Positions 15,706 through 23,969 of a stretch of 37,492 nucleotides of DNA are shown in pieces (positions within the stretch are counted from its first letter, which is position 1; the number at the start of each line of letters is the position of its first letter). The stretch spans positions 1 through 37,492 of the forward strand of contig JANXMB010000002.1 of assembly GCA_025354865.1 (NCBI GenBank), written 5' to 3'. The translations under genes and the position numbers were made by a program. Source of the DNA: Acetobacteraceae bacterium (GTDB lineage Bacteria > Pseudomonadota > Alphaproteobacteria > Acetobacterales > Acetobacteraceae). A model generated the notes under the pieces. It saw nothing but the letters and a program-made list of their open reading frames with translations, was not told where the DNA came from and made no database searches.

Positions 15706-17283
15706 TCAGGCCCGCCGCATGCCCCAGAATACTGGGAACGATGCCGAGACGACATCGACGATGTCGGACCGGAATGCCATCGGTTGGCGCATGCGTCCCA
15801 GCGGGAGGAAGTTGACGGTATCGAAATAATGCAATTGGATTTCGGCGGCGATGGTCTGTTGTGTTTCCAGCGTCGGGGCATCGAACCAGGCTTCGCGCAT
15901 ATCCTCCAGCTTCGGGTCGGTCGGCCAGCCGAACCAGCCTTTCCGGCCGTTGCCACGCAGAACCAACATGCTGCCGGGATTGGCCGAGGTCAGCGGGCTC
16001 ATGACCGTAATGAAACTGCCCCAGCCGCCTTGGTCCAACGGGTTCTGGTTGGCGCGGCGGGTGACGACGCTGCCCCAGTCCATCGATTGGTAATCGACTT
16101 TCAGGCCGATGCGTTGGAACAGATCGCGCGCGACTTCCGACATCGTTGCCAGAGCAGGTTGATCGCTGGGCGACATGATCATCACCGGCTCGCCCTTGTA
16201 GCCGGACTCCGCGACCATCTTCTTCGCCAACTCCACATTGCGCGGACTGGCCAGTTTTTCGAGTCCGACCTTGCTCGCCATCGGGAAGTTCGGGGCGAAC
16301 AGGCCGGTGGGCACGATTGCCAGGTCTTTTTGATCGCCGACCACGGATTCGATGAAGGATTGCTGGTCCATCGCGGTCAGGATGGCCTGCCGCACTTTTG
16401 GGTTGTCCAGCGGCGGGTTCAGGTGATTGAGCACCATGAACATCAGCCATCCGCCGGGATCGACCACCTTTGTGTAGCAGCCCGGCGATTTGTTCAGCAT
16501 CGGCACGAGGTCGATCAACGGTTGCTCGACCCAATCGGCCTCCCCCTTTTGTAACGCAGCGGCGGCGGTTGCCGGGTCTGGCTGCACGGTCCATTCGACC
16601 CGATCGAAATGGGCCACCTTACCGCCAGCGAAATGGGCGGGGGCTTCCTGCCGGGGCACGTAGCCGTCGAATTTCGCGTAGGCGGCGCGGGCGCCGGACA
16701 CCCATTCGTCCTTCAGGAATCGGAACGGGCCCGACCCGATCGATTCGGTCACCTGTTCGGTGCCAGGGCGCATGGCGTGCCGTTCCGGCATGATGAACGA
16801 CTGCCGGGCGCCGAGGCCGAATAGAAGCTGCGGGCAGGGTTTTTTCAGTCGAATTTCGAATTTGCGATCGTCGATCGTCACGATCTCGTTGACGTATTTC
16901 ATCAGCACCTGGCCGAAAGAATCGCGCGATCCCCAGCGGCGGATCGACTGCGCGCAATCCTTCGCTAGCACCGGCTCCCCGTCGTGGAATTTCAAGCCCG
17001 GCCGCAGGGTGAAGGTCCAGGTCAGACCATCGGCGGACACGGTGTGCCCCTCGGCCATCTGCGGCGCGATATTGCCGGCGCCGTCGTAGCCGTACAGCAG
17101 GTCGTAGACCATGTAGGCGTGGTTGTAGGTGATTACCGCCGTCGTCCAAATCGGGTCCAGCGCCGTCAAATTGGCCTGCGGGATGAACCGCAGCGGTTTT
17201 TTGCCCTGCGCCAGCGCCGGCATGGTCAAAGACGCGGCAGCGGCGATCGAGGGCGCGGTTTTCAACAGGTCGCGGCGGCGCAT
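15706..17283 (-). CDS. ABC transporter substrate-binding protein, SBP_bac_5 family, Tat-exported (orphan 2)
   Basis: A 525-aa family 5 binding protein. The N terminus MRRRDLLKTAPSIAAAASL is a Tat signal with cleavage near ALAQG. The blocks ANLTALDPIWTTAVITYNHA, KFHDGEPVLAKDCAQSIRRW and SIGSGPFRFLKDEW align with the paralogues at 5001-6575 and 27796-29457. The ATG at 17283 follows GAAGGA; a longer frame to 17421 lacks a signal sequence at its start and is rejected. No ABC membrane or ATPase gene is adjacent. It is followed by aldolase, GMC oxidoreductase and NTF2-like genes on the same strand, so it probably delivers or senses the substrate of that group. Confidence 0.9.
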   Translation of the reverse strand: MRRRDLLKTAPSIAAAASLTMPALAQGKKPLRFIPQANLTALDPIWTTAVITYNHAYMVYDLLYGYDGAGNIAPQMAEGHTVSADGLTWTFTLRPGLKFHDGEPVLAKDCAQSIRRWGSRDSFGQVLMKYVNEIVTIDDRKFEIRLKKPCPQLLFGLGARQSFIMPERHAMRPGTEQVTESIGSGPFRFLKDEWVSGARAAYAKFDGYVPRQEAPAHFAGGKVAHFDRVEWTVQPDPATAAAALQKGEADWVEQPLIDLVPMLNKSPGCYTKVVDPGGWLMFMVLNHLNPPLDNPKVRQAILTAMDQQSFIESVVGDQKDLAIVPTGLFAPNFPMASKVGLEKLASPRNVELAKKMVAESGYKGEPVMIMSPSDQPALATMSEVARDLFQRIGLKVDYQSMDWGSVVTRRANQNPLDQGGWGSFITVMSPLTSANPGSMLVLRGNGRKGWFGWPTDPKLEDMREAWFDAPTLETQQTIAAEIQLHYFDTVNFLPLGRMRQPMAFRSDIVDVVSASFPVFWGMRRA

Positions 17284-17429
17284 GGCGGATCCTTCGTAGT
17301 GGGGCAGAGCACCGGCCTTTACCGCGTTCCGTCCAACCCGGCCAGATGGCTGGCGGCGGGCCGAGATCGTTTTAGCAGCCCCCAAAAAACGGGAACAGTC
17401 GGCAGGATAACCGCACGCCAATCGAATAA

Positions 17430-17510
17430 AAGTTTTTTGGTTCTTTTTTTCAAAAAAGAATGAATATTTTTTCCTTTAATTAAAAAACTAATCCCTTAAT
17501 CCTTATGCCA
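17430..17510. promoter_or_regulatory. AT-rich intergenic island with A/T-tract hairpin
   Basis: This 80-nt stretch is strikingly AT-rich in an otherwise GC-rich window. It contains TTCTTTTTT (17441-17449) and AAAAAAGAA (17452-17460), a perfect 9-bp inverted repeat, then several T- and A-runs. It lies between the end of the ADH-like gene and the start of orphan SBP 2, both read leftward. It may combine a terminator for the first with an UP-element-like promoter region for the second (TTGAAA and TTTATT spaced 17 nt on the minus strand). Function is inferred. Confidence 0.45.
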
Positions 17511-17556
17511 GCCATCGCTAAGCATAAGTGGAATGGACGAAGATCTGCCTAACGCT

Positions 17557-18771
17557 TTAATAAGCCGCCTCCAGCAGCCGCACAGCGTCTTCGATCTGGT
17601 CGGCTGCCGATCTGATTCCTGCATTGGCATTGAAATTCTTGACCGTATCGTTGGCAATGGATCGAATATCGCCACGCGGAATATCGATCTGACGCAGGCG
17701 CGTCGGCATTCCCATTCGGGTATAAATATCGTCCAGCCAATCGGCCACCGACAACGCGGCCTGCCGCCCGTCCATATTGCTGTGCCAGACGCCCAAAGCC
17801 TGGGCCACTTGCCGAGCGGACGGGGTGTCGATAGTTTCGCTGATACGAATTTTCGATGCGTGTACGACCGATGTCGATTCGCCCTGTCCGACGTGGGGAT
17901 AATGGACATGCAGCGCGGTGGATACGGCGTAATTGCCCGAAAATGGGCCACCGCGAAACCGGCGTAAACCATCGTCTTCCGCACGGTTCATAAGGAACGC
18001 GGCGACGCAAAGATTGGTTCGCAGGACGGGGTTTTCCAATTCCTCGACCAAACGGGGATAGGCAGCAAAAGCCAGCGCGAAGGCATGGTTTCGATCGCCC
18101 TCGGCCAGTGGGTTCAGCCCAAGTTGCGACATCGAACTCACCAAACCCGCAAACAAAGTCGTTGCCGTCGATCGAATGAGATTCGGCGGTGCCGTCAGCA
18201 ACGCATCGTCATCGAAGAAAATCGCTTGTGGACGCGTTTTTGGATCGAAATATTCCATCCGCTGATCCAAGTCCGGGTTTTTCAATCCGGTTCCGGCTCG
18301 GTTCATTGCGCTGGTGGGGGTCGTGGGAATGTTGATAATCGGGGGTTTGGGCGCCATCAGGCGGGGGCTGAAAGCCGGCGCGCCTTCCGGATATTGCGTC
18401 ATGATTTGAAACGGATCGCCGGGCTCCGCCATGAAGATCGCGACTGCCCGCACCGCGACGATGACCGAACCGCCGCCAACTGCGATCAGCAAATCCGCGC
18501 CGACCGCTTGCGCCGCCGTTTTTGCTGCAACGACGGACGCGTAGGTCGAATCTTTTTCGATACCATCGAAAACCCCAGCGTACAGCCCGCCCAAAGCCGC
18601 GGCGATGCGCTGCACCGTGTCGGTCTTCCGGTTCACCGACGGCGAGCAGACGACAAACGCCCGTTTCGACCCCGCGCGTTGCACCGATTCTTTCAGCCCG
18701 TTTTCGATCGCCGACGGGCCGCAATACAGGCGCCAACTGTGGCTGGCGGCGCGAAATGCGGTATCGGGCAT
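17557..18771 (-). CDS. Iron-containing alcohol dehydrogenase / maleylacetate reductase superfamily protein, metal site degenerate
   Basis: A 404-aa protein with the fold and length of Fe-type alcohol dehydrogenases. GADLLIAVGGGSVI (91-104) is the nucleotide-binding block, PIINIPTTPTSAM (144-156) the next conserved loop, and a His-rich stretch LHVHYPHVG...VVHAS (288-304) corresponds to the second half of the metal site. The usual TGxDAxxHA motif, which supplies Asp and His ligands, is replaced by STATTLFAGL (201-210). The GGGSxxDxxK Asp and Lys are Val and Arg. Metal-dependent alcohol oxidation is therefore doubtful; a maleylacetate-reductase-like or altered activity is possible. ATG 18771 follows GGAGGAATCCC. 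It is divergent from the GMC gene at 18887. Confidence 0.82.
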   Translation of the reverse strand: MPDTAFRAASHSWRLYCGPSAIENGLKESVQRAGSKRAFVVCSPSVNRKTDTVQRIAAALGGLYAGVFDGIEKDSTYASVVAAKTAAQAVGADLLIAVGGGSVIVAVRAVAIFMAEPGDPFQIMTQYPEGAPAFSPRLMAPKPPIINIPTTPTSAMNRAGTGLKNPDLDQRMEYFDPKTRPQAIFFDDDALLTAPPNLIRSTATTLFAGLVSSMSQLGLNPLAEGDRNHAFALAFAAYPRLVEELENPVLRTNLCVAAFLMNRAEDDGLRRFRGGPFSGNYAVSTALHVHYPHVGQGESTSVVHASKIRISETIDTPSARQVAQALGVWHSNMDGRQAALSVADWLDDIYTRMGMPTRLRQIDIPRGDIRSIANDTVKNFNANAGIRSAADQIEDAVRLLEAAY

Positions 18772-18786
18772 GGGATTCCTCCGGTT

Positions 18787-18831
18787 GGGTTGCGGGGGGA
18801 TTGTAGAGGCGGTCTCTTGCCCCGCAAACCC
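18787..18831. promoter_or_regulatory. Inverted repeat in the ADH-like / GMC divergent promoter region
   Basis: GGGTTGCGGGG (18787-18797) and CCCCGCAAACCC (18820-18831) are complementary apart from a one-base bulge. They are centred in the 115-bp region between two divergent genes. They could be operator half-sites or a cruciform. Another divergent region (22548-22587) has an inverted GTTTGCG / CGCAAAC pair. Confidence 0.35.
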
Positions 18832-18886
18832 GGCAGCGCGATCATGCGGTATTGGGCATCGGATATCGAGCAGGAAGGAATGGGCC

Positions 18887-20485
18887 ATGAACGACCCCGC
18901 CGACGTATTGATCATTGGGGCAGGGGCGTCCGGTGCGGCCATGGCGTACAGCCTAGCCGAGACCAAGATGCGTATCGTCTGTCTGGAACAAGGCGATTGG
19001 ATGAAGCCGTCCGAATATCCCGCCAATGGGCGCGACTGGGAAGCGCGGGCGTTGGGGGATTATTCGCCGAGCCCGAATATCAGGGGACGGAAGGAGGATT
19101 ATCCGATCAATGAGGATAATTCGCCGATCAAGGTGGTGAATTTCAATGGTGTCGGCGGCGGCACGGTCTTTTATACGGCGCATTGGCCGCGCATGCATCC
19201 TTCCGACTTCCGGGTAAAATCGCTCGATGGCGTGGCCGACGACTGGCCGATCCGCTATGCGGACCTGGAGCCGTTCTTTACCGAGAACGATAAAACGATG
19301 GGCGTTTCCGGTCTGGCAGGCGACCCCGGAGTGCCCGAACGCAACCCCCCGATGCCGCCCCTCGGTCTGGGAAAATCCGGAACCCGATTTGGTCAGGCAA
19401 TGAACTCGCTTGGCTGGCATTGGTGGCCATCCGATACGACCGTCGCGACCACCGATTACGAAGGGCGCGCGAAATGTATCAATCTCGGCCATTGCACCCC
19501 GGCCTGCGCGCAGGGGGCGAAGGCGAGCACCGATATAACCTATTGGCCGTTGGCGCGGCGGGCCGGCGTGGAATTGCGCACCCATTGCCGGGTAAAGGAG
19601 ATTCTTACCAACGAGCAGGGCATGGCGACCGGCGTCGTTTATTTCGATAAAGACGGGACGGAACAGTTTCAAGCGGCCGAAGTCGTCGTGGTCGCCTGCA
19701 ACGGTGTCGGCACGCCGCGATTGCTGTTGAACTCCAAGTCGGAACGATTTCCGAACGGGCTGGCGAATTCCAGCGGGCTGGTCGGTAAAAACCTTATGTT
19801 CCACCCCTATGCCCAGGTCTACGGGTATATCGATGAGCAGGGGGACGCAAACCGGGCACCGCCAACGTGCCTGTGGAGCAAAGAATTTTACGAAACCGAT
19901 CCGAACCGCGATTTTGTGCGCGGTTACACGATCCAGTTCAATCGCGGCACCGGACCGGTGACCGAGGCTATTACCAGCGCAGCCAAAGGGATGTTGCCCT
20001 GGGGCGTCGATCATCACGCGCGGTTTCGGCAATTGAACGGGCGGCGTATCGCGCTGTCGGCCATTTGCGAGGACCTGCCCGAGGCCCACAACCGGGTGAC
20101 CCTGGACCCCGTGTTGAAAGACAGCAACGGCATTCCGGCACCGAAGATCGATTATACCATCGGCGAGAACAGCGCCCGCATGATGGCGCACGGGATTGCT
20201 CGCGCGAAAGAAATATTGGCGGCGGCGGGCGCTACGGATATCGTAACGAACAGCCCGATCGTCTATGGCGGCTGGCACCTCCTGGGAACAGCGCGAATGG
20301 GTAACGATCCCGCTCGGTCTGTCGTCAACGACTGGGGTCGCACGCACGACGTGAAGAACCTGTTTATCGTCGATGGTTCGCTATTCGTTACGTCCGGCGG
20401 GGTCAATCCAACCTCGACGATTCAGGCGCTGGCGCTGTATATCGCGGATCGGATGAAGCAACGTTTGGCGACCTTGTTCGACTGA
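18887..20485 (+). CDS. GMC family oxidoreductase (gluconate-dehydrogenase-alpha-like) 2
   Basis: A 532-aa FAD-dependent GMC oxidoreductase of the subgroup that includes the large subunit of membrane-bound gluconate/sugar dehydrogenases. The Rossmann motif IIGAGASGAA lies at about 9-18, and FNGVGGGTVFYTAHWPR is the flavin-binding block. CINLGHCTPACAQGAKAS is the cysteine-bearing loop of this subgroup. The catalytic His464 is in GGWHLLGTARMG and Asn507 in GGVNPTSTIQA. ATG 18887 has GGAAGGA upstream. No Tat signal or small/cytochrome subunit gene is nearby, so it may be a soluble cytoplasmic member. It is divergent from the ADH-like gene, suggesting shared control. Confidence 0.9.
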   Translation: MNDPADVLIIGAGASGAAMAYSLAETKMRIVCLEQGDWMKPSEYPANGRDWEARALGDYSPSPNIRGRKEDYPINEDNSPIKVVNFNGVGGGTVFYTAHWPRMHPSDFRVKSLDGVADDWPIRYADLEPFFTENDKTMGVSGLAGDPGVPERNPPMPPLGLGKSGTRFGQAMNSLGWHWWPSDTTVATTDYEGRAKCINLGHCTPACAQGAKASTDITYWPLARRAGVELRTHCRVKEILTNEQGMATGVVYFDKDGTEQFQAAEVVVVACNGVGTPRLLLNSKSERFPNGLANSSGLVGKNLMFHPYAQVYGYIDEQGDANRAPPTCLWSKEFYETDPNRDFVRGYTIQFNRGTGPVTEAITSAAKGMLPWGVDHHARFRQLNGRRIALSAICEDLPEAHNRVTLDPVLKDSNGIPAPKIDYTIGENSARMMAHGIARAKEILAAAGATDIVTNSPIVYGGWHLLGTARMGNDPARSVVNDWGRTHDVKNLFIVDGSLFVTSGGVNPTSTIQALALYIADRMKQRLATLFD

Positions 20486-20489
20486 TTGG

Positions 20490-20550
20490 TAGCAGGCTGC
20501 TGAAAAACGGGATCGGTCGGTCTGCCGGCCCGTTTGCCAGCAACCTGCTA
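20490..20550. terminator. Candidate bidirectional terminator between convergent genes
   Basis: Two 22-nt arms (20490-20511 and 20529-20550) begin TAGCAGG and end CCTGCTA. They are complementary with three mismatches around a 17-nt loop. The second arm contains the stop codon of the small minus-strand gene. AAAA/TTT tracts lie within the arms. Confidence 0.55.
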
Positions 20551-20766
20551 TACATCGTCCCAACTGAGCATCGCCAGTTGTTCGGCCGACTGGGTGTGGA
20601 ATTCGGATTCCCGCTCCAGGTTCTTGGGAAAACGGTTGCGCCGCGCCAAAACGAGGCACTGCTTGGCTTTCGCCGCGTGCCAGGACCGGGCTGCGGCGAT
20701 CGCGGCATCCCAGCCGCGCTGGAAGTCGGGGGTGTTATCGATGCTCATGCACCGAATATAGTGCAT
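20548..20766 (-). CDS. Small conserved-looking hypothetical protein
   Basis: A 72-aa protein with no signal peptide or membrane helix, rich in Ala, Arg and Gln. It contains DFQRGWDAAIAAARSWHAAK, then LARRNRFPKNLEREAE-like LERESEFHTQSAEQLAML, predicted as two amphipathic helices. The ATG at 20766 is preceded by GAGGTGAGGGG at a good distance; an internal ATG at 20748 lacks such a site. It lies 51 bases downstream of GMC oxidoreductase 3 on the same strand and ends in a terminator-like hairpin, so it probably ends that transcript. I do not recognise a function. Confidence 0.65.
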   Translation of the reverse strand: MHYIRCMSIDNTPDFQRGWDAAIAAARSWHAAKAKQCLVLARRNRFPKNLERESEFHTQSAEQLAMLSWDDV

Positions 20767-20817
20767 GCCGACCCCTCACCTCAAACGCCTTGTCGGCATT
20801 GCCCTGTTCCCCGGCGG

Positions 20818-22527
20818 TCAGGCGCCGGCCAGAATCGCATCCGCAATCTTTTCCGCTGTCATGATCGTGGGGATGTTGGTGTTGGCGCAGGGCACGACAG
20901 GGAAGATGGATGCATCGACCACGCGCAATCCGGCGATGCCCTTGACCCGTCCGGCATTGTTGGTCACCGCCATCGGGTCGTCGTCGGTGCCCATGCGGCA
21001 GGTGCAGGACGCATGCCAAACGCCGACGGCGGCTTTGCGGATGAAGGCCTCGGCCTGCTCCTCGTCGTTGCAGACGCCCTCCTGGGTGAAGCCCTCCATG
21101 ATCAGGTTTTCGATCAGCAAGCGGCGCAGGAAGCCGGGGCCATCCAGCAATTTTGCCATGATGCCGGTCAAGATGCGGTTCTTGGTGTTGATCTCGCCGA
21201 CCTGCCGCACTTTGTCGGAATAGCTGGCCGGGAAGGGGTCGCTGGCGATCTGCCGCATCGCGGGATGGTTATACAGCGGGGTGATGCGGCGGATGCCGTC
21301 GGCGATCCGATCCAGATCGCGCTTGTCGGACAGCAGGTTGAACGCGACCTCCGGCTCATCGGCCCAGTTGCGGCTCGACAGGCGGACCTGCCCGGTTTCC
21401 GAGAATGTTTTGTTAACGAACAGGATGAAGCTGGCGATCTGCTCCCCGACTGCGTGCCACGATGTCTTGGTGGCGCCGACCACGAACATGTCGCCGGGCG
21501 GAGCGCCGCCCATTTGGGAGGAATAGCGCGCGGCCACGAACAAATGCCGCCTGGTTTCCTTGTTGGTGACGCGGGCGCCGGGTTTCAGGAAGGCGGCCAG
21601 CGCGATCGAAGGGTGATCCATCAGTCGTTGCCCAACGCCGGCCAGCGCTTGGCGCACGGGAATGCCCATATCGCGCAGATGCCCGACCGGGCCGATGCCG
21701 GCGCGCAACAGATGGGCGGGGGAGTGGATGGCGCCGGACGACAGGATCACCTCGTTCCCGCGAAATTCGGTGGGTTTGCCGTTCACCAGCGCCTTGACGC
21801 CGACGCAGCGCAGGTCTTCGAACAGCAGTTCGGTCACCTGGGTGTCGGTCGAGATCGTCAGATTGTCGCGCTTGCGCACATCGGCGTTCAAATAGCCGAT
21901 GGCGGCGGAGACACGCTGTTCTTCGGCGTTGGAGATGGTGACGGGGAAATACCCGTCCTCGAAATGTCCGTTCTGGTCGGGCAAGTATTTGTAGCCGCTT
22001 TCCGAAAATGCTGTTGCCAGCGCCTTGGCATGGCCGGGCCATTGCCGTTCCGGCACCCGGCGGATCGGAATCATGCCGTCCTTGCCGTGCCATTCGTTGT
22101 CGAAGTCCAGGTCGCGTTCCAGCTTTTTGAAATACGGCAGGACATCGTTCCATTTCCAGCCGCTGGCGCCGCGCGCGTCCCACTCGTCGTAGTCGGTCGG
22201 TGCGCCCCGATTGGCCATCTGGCCGTTGATCGAGGACCCGCCGCCGAGAACCCGGGCTTGCTCGTATTTGCGGAGCCGGGGTTTCGGGGCATCGGGGTTG
22301 TTGTGGGACACAACCTCGGTGCTGACTTTCAGCTCGGTCCAATGGAAGCGTTTATCGAGGTAGGCGGTGCCGGAATAGCTATCGAGGATTTCCTTCGGCA
22401 CGGCGCCGGGCGGTGTGTCCTGTCCGGCCTCGCAAATCAGCACCTTGTTGGAACTGCGCGCCGACAGCCGGTTGCCCAGCACCGACCCGGCGGACCCGCC
22501 GCCCACAATGATATAGTCGTATTGCAT
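20818..22527 (-). CDS. GMC family oxidoreductase (choline-dehydrogenase-like) 3
   Basis: A 569-aa FAD-dependent oxidoreductase. YIIVGGGSAGSVLGNRLS opens the protein as the FAD-binding Rossmann motif. LGGGSSINGQMANRGAPTDY is the second flavin block. The catalytic His505 lies in WHASCTCRMG and Asn551 in CANTNIPTIM. It is closely similar to GMC 1 at 13060-14730, sharing the WHASCTCRMG and NTNIPTIM blocks. ATG 22527 follows GGAGAAGACG; a longer frame to 22662 is rejected. The gene is divergent from the CoA-transferase pair, with 125 bp between starts. The alcohol substrate is unknown; oxidation to an acid followed by CoA transfer would fit the neighbours. Confidence 0.92.
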   Translation of the reverse strand: MQYDYIIVGGGSAGSVLGNRLSARSSNKVLICEAGQDTPPGAVPKEILDSYSGTAYLDKRFHWTELKVSTEVVSHNNPDAPKPRLRKYEQARVLGGGSSINGQMANRGAPTDYDEWDARGASGWKWNDVLPYFKKLERDLDFDNEWHGKDGMIPIRRVPERQWPGHAKALATAFSESGYKYLPDQNGHFEDGYFPVTISNAEEQRVSAAIGYLNADVRKRDNLTISTDTQVTELLFEDLRCVGVKALVNGKPTEFRGNEVILSSGAIHSPAHLLRAGIGPVGHLRDMGIPVRQALAGVGQRLMDHPSIALAAFLKPGARVTNKETRRHLFVAARYSSQMGGAPPGDMFVVGATKTSWHAVGEQIASFILFVNKTFSETGQVRLSSRNWADEPEVAFNLLSDKRDLDRIADGIRRITPLYNHPAMRQIASDPFPASYSDKVRQVGEINTKNRILTGIMAKLLDGPGFLRRLLIENLIMEGFTQEGVCNDEEQAEAFIRKAAVGVWHASCTCRMGTDDDPMAVTNNAGRVKGIAGLRVVDASIFPVVPCANTNIPTIMTAEKIADAILAGA

Positions 22528-22547
22528 CGTCTTCTCCGCACGCTTCC

Positions 22548-22587
22548 GTTTGCGAGACCCTGCCCCGAACGCTGCGTCAGCGCAAAC
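22548..22587. promoter_or_regulatory. Inverted repeat in the GMC 3 / CoA-transferase divergent region
   Basis: GTTTGCG (22548-22554) and CGCAAAC (22581-22587) are exact complements 26 bases apart. They lie in the divergent region upstream of both genes. The half-site resembles GCAAAC at 18823-18829 in another divergent region. It is a possible operator, not proven. Confidence 0.3.
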
Positions 22588-22652
22588 CAGGCGCCGGGTT
22601 GCCACGTCGCAGGCAGGTCCGCACAGTGCCGGCGTTGCAGGAGGATACCGCC

Positions 22653-23969
22653 ATGCCCCCACCTCGGGCCCTGGAAAACATACGCGTGGTCGATTTCAGT
22701 TGGGTACGGGCGGGACCCTGGGCGACGCGGTGGTTGGGGGCGATGGGGGCGGAGATTGTGAAGATCGAGTGGCCGGACAGCGAGCGCGGCCGCCTGCCAA
22801 GCTCCACCACGCCGCAGGGGATGGCGACGACGCTGAATACATCGGGCAATTTCGCCGACACCAATGTCAACAAAAAGAGCCTGTCGCTGAATGTCCGCAG
22901 CCCCAAGGGCCTGGAAATCGCCAAGCGGCTGATTGCGATGTCGGATGTCGTGATCGAGAATTTCAGCTCCCGCGTGCTGCGCAATTGGGGGTTGGGGTAC
23001 GAGGAACTGTGCAAAATCAAACCGGATATCGTTTACGTCTCGATGTCGGGTTACGGCCATACCGGGCGCAACCATGCCTACACGACGTTCGGGCCGGTGG
23101 CGCAGGCGGTGTCGGGGCTGACCTACCAATCGGGTTTGCCGGGGCAACCGCCGGCGGGTTGGGGGTGGTCCTATATGGACGATACCGGCGGCATGTATGG
23201 CGCGATGTGCGTGCTGACCGGGCTTTATCGGCGCAACACGACGGGGCAGGGGCAGCATATCGATCAGGCGCAGATGATTTCGGCGGTGCCGTTGAACGGA
23301 CCGGCGTTGCTCGATTTCACCGCCAACGGCCGGCGCACCCGCCGCCCCGGATTTCCACCGGGCAATCGCGCTTATTGGCCGGGCACCCCGCTGGCGAATA
23401 ATTTCCGAGGCCCAACCGTCGCGCCGCACAATGCCTATCGCACCCATCCCTTGGGTTATAACGATTGGTGCACGATCGCCTGCCCGACCGACGACGAATT
23501 CGCCCGTTTGGCGCAGGTTATGGGGCGCGACATCCCGGCGGAATTTGCCACCATGTCCGACCGGCTGGCGCAGCAAGATGCGCTGGACGCCTGGGTGGAA
23601 TCCTGGACGACGACGCTGGGCAAATACGACATCGTCGAACGCTTGCAGGCCGCCGGGGTGCGCGCCATGCCGGTGCAAAGCGCCGAGGATCGGGTCGAAA
23701 ACGACCCCCAATTGCGCCATCGCGGCATGTATCGGCCGATGGAGCACCCCGACCTCGGGGTACGCAAGGTGCAGAATGCACCGTTTGCGATGTCGGCAAC
23801 GCCCGTGGAAAATACCCTGCCGGCGCCGCGCATCGGCGAGCACACCCGCGATATTGTCGAGGGTTTGCTGGGCTACAGCCACGACGATTTGCGGGCCGGT
23901 TTCGACGACGGCACGTTCTGGCCAACGAAACGACCGCTGTTCGATTATCAGCAGGAGATGCTGGCATGA
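22653..23969 (+). CDS. CaiB/BaiF family III CoA-transferase, catalytic-type subunit
   Basis: A 438-aa family III CoA-transferase, which moves CoA from a donor acyl-CoA to a carboxylic acid in the cytoplasm. It begins LENIRVVDFSWVRAGPWATRWLGAMGAEIVKIE, in the family pattern. KSLSLNVRSPKGLEIAKRL and SGYGHTGR are also conserved. The catalytic aspartate expected before GGMYGA is present in SYMDDTGG (Asp176, with Asp177 beside it). ATG 22653 follows GCAGGAGGATACC. The stop overlaps the start of a second CoA-transferase by four bases, indicating a two-subunit enzyme or a coupled pair. Confidence 0.9.
   Translation: MPPPRALENIRVVDFSWVRAGPWATRWLGAMGAEIVKIEWPDSERGRLPSSTTPQGMATTLNTSGNFADTNVNKKSLSLNVRSPKGLEIAKRLIAMSDVVIENFSSRVLRNWGLGYEELCKIKPDIVYVSMSGYGHTGRNHAYTTFGPVAQAVSGLTYQSGLPGQPPAGWGWSYMDDTGGMYGAMCVLTGLYRRNTTGQGQHIDQAQMISAVPLNGPALLDFTANGRRTRRPGFPPGNRAYWPGTPLANNFRGPTVAPHNAYRTHPLGYNDWCTIACPTDDEFARLAQVMGRDIPAEFATMSDRLAQQDALDAWVESWTTTLGKYDIVERLQAAGVRAMPVQSAEDRVENDPQLRHRGMYRPMEHPDLGVRKVQNAPFAMSATPVENTLPAPRIGEHTRDIVEGLLGYSHDDLRAGFDDGTFWPTKRPLFDYQQEMLA

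Noticed and set aside
14716-16554. 612-codon plus-strand open frame
   Set aside because: It is antisense to the aldolase and orphan SBP 2; there are no family motifs and the composition is typical of a shadow frame.
20578-22761. 727-codon plus-strand open frame
   Set aside because: It mirrors GMC oxidoreductase 3 on the opposite strand and has no recognisable motif.
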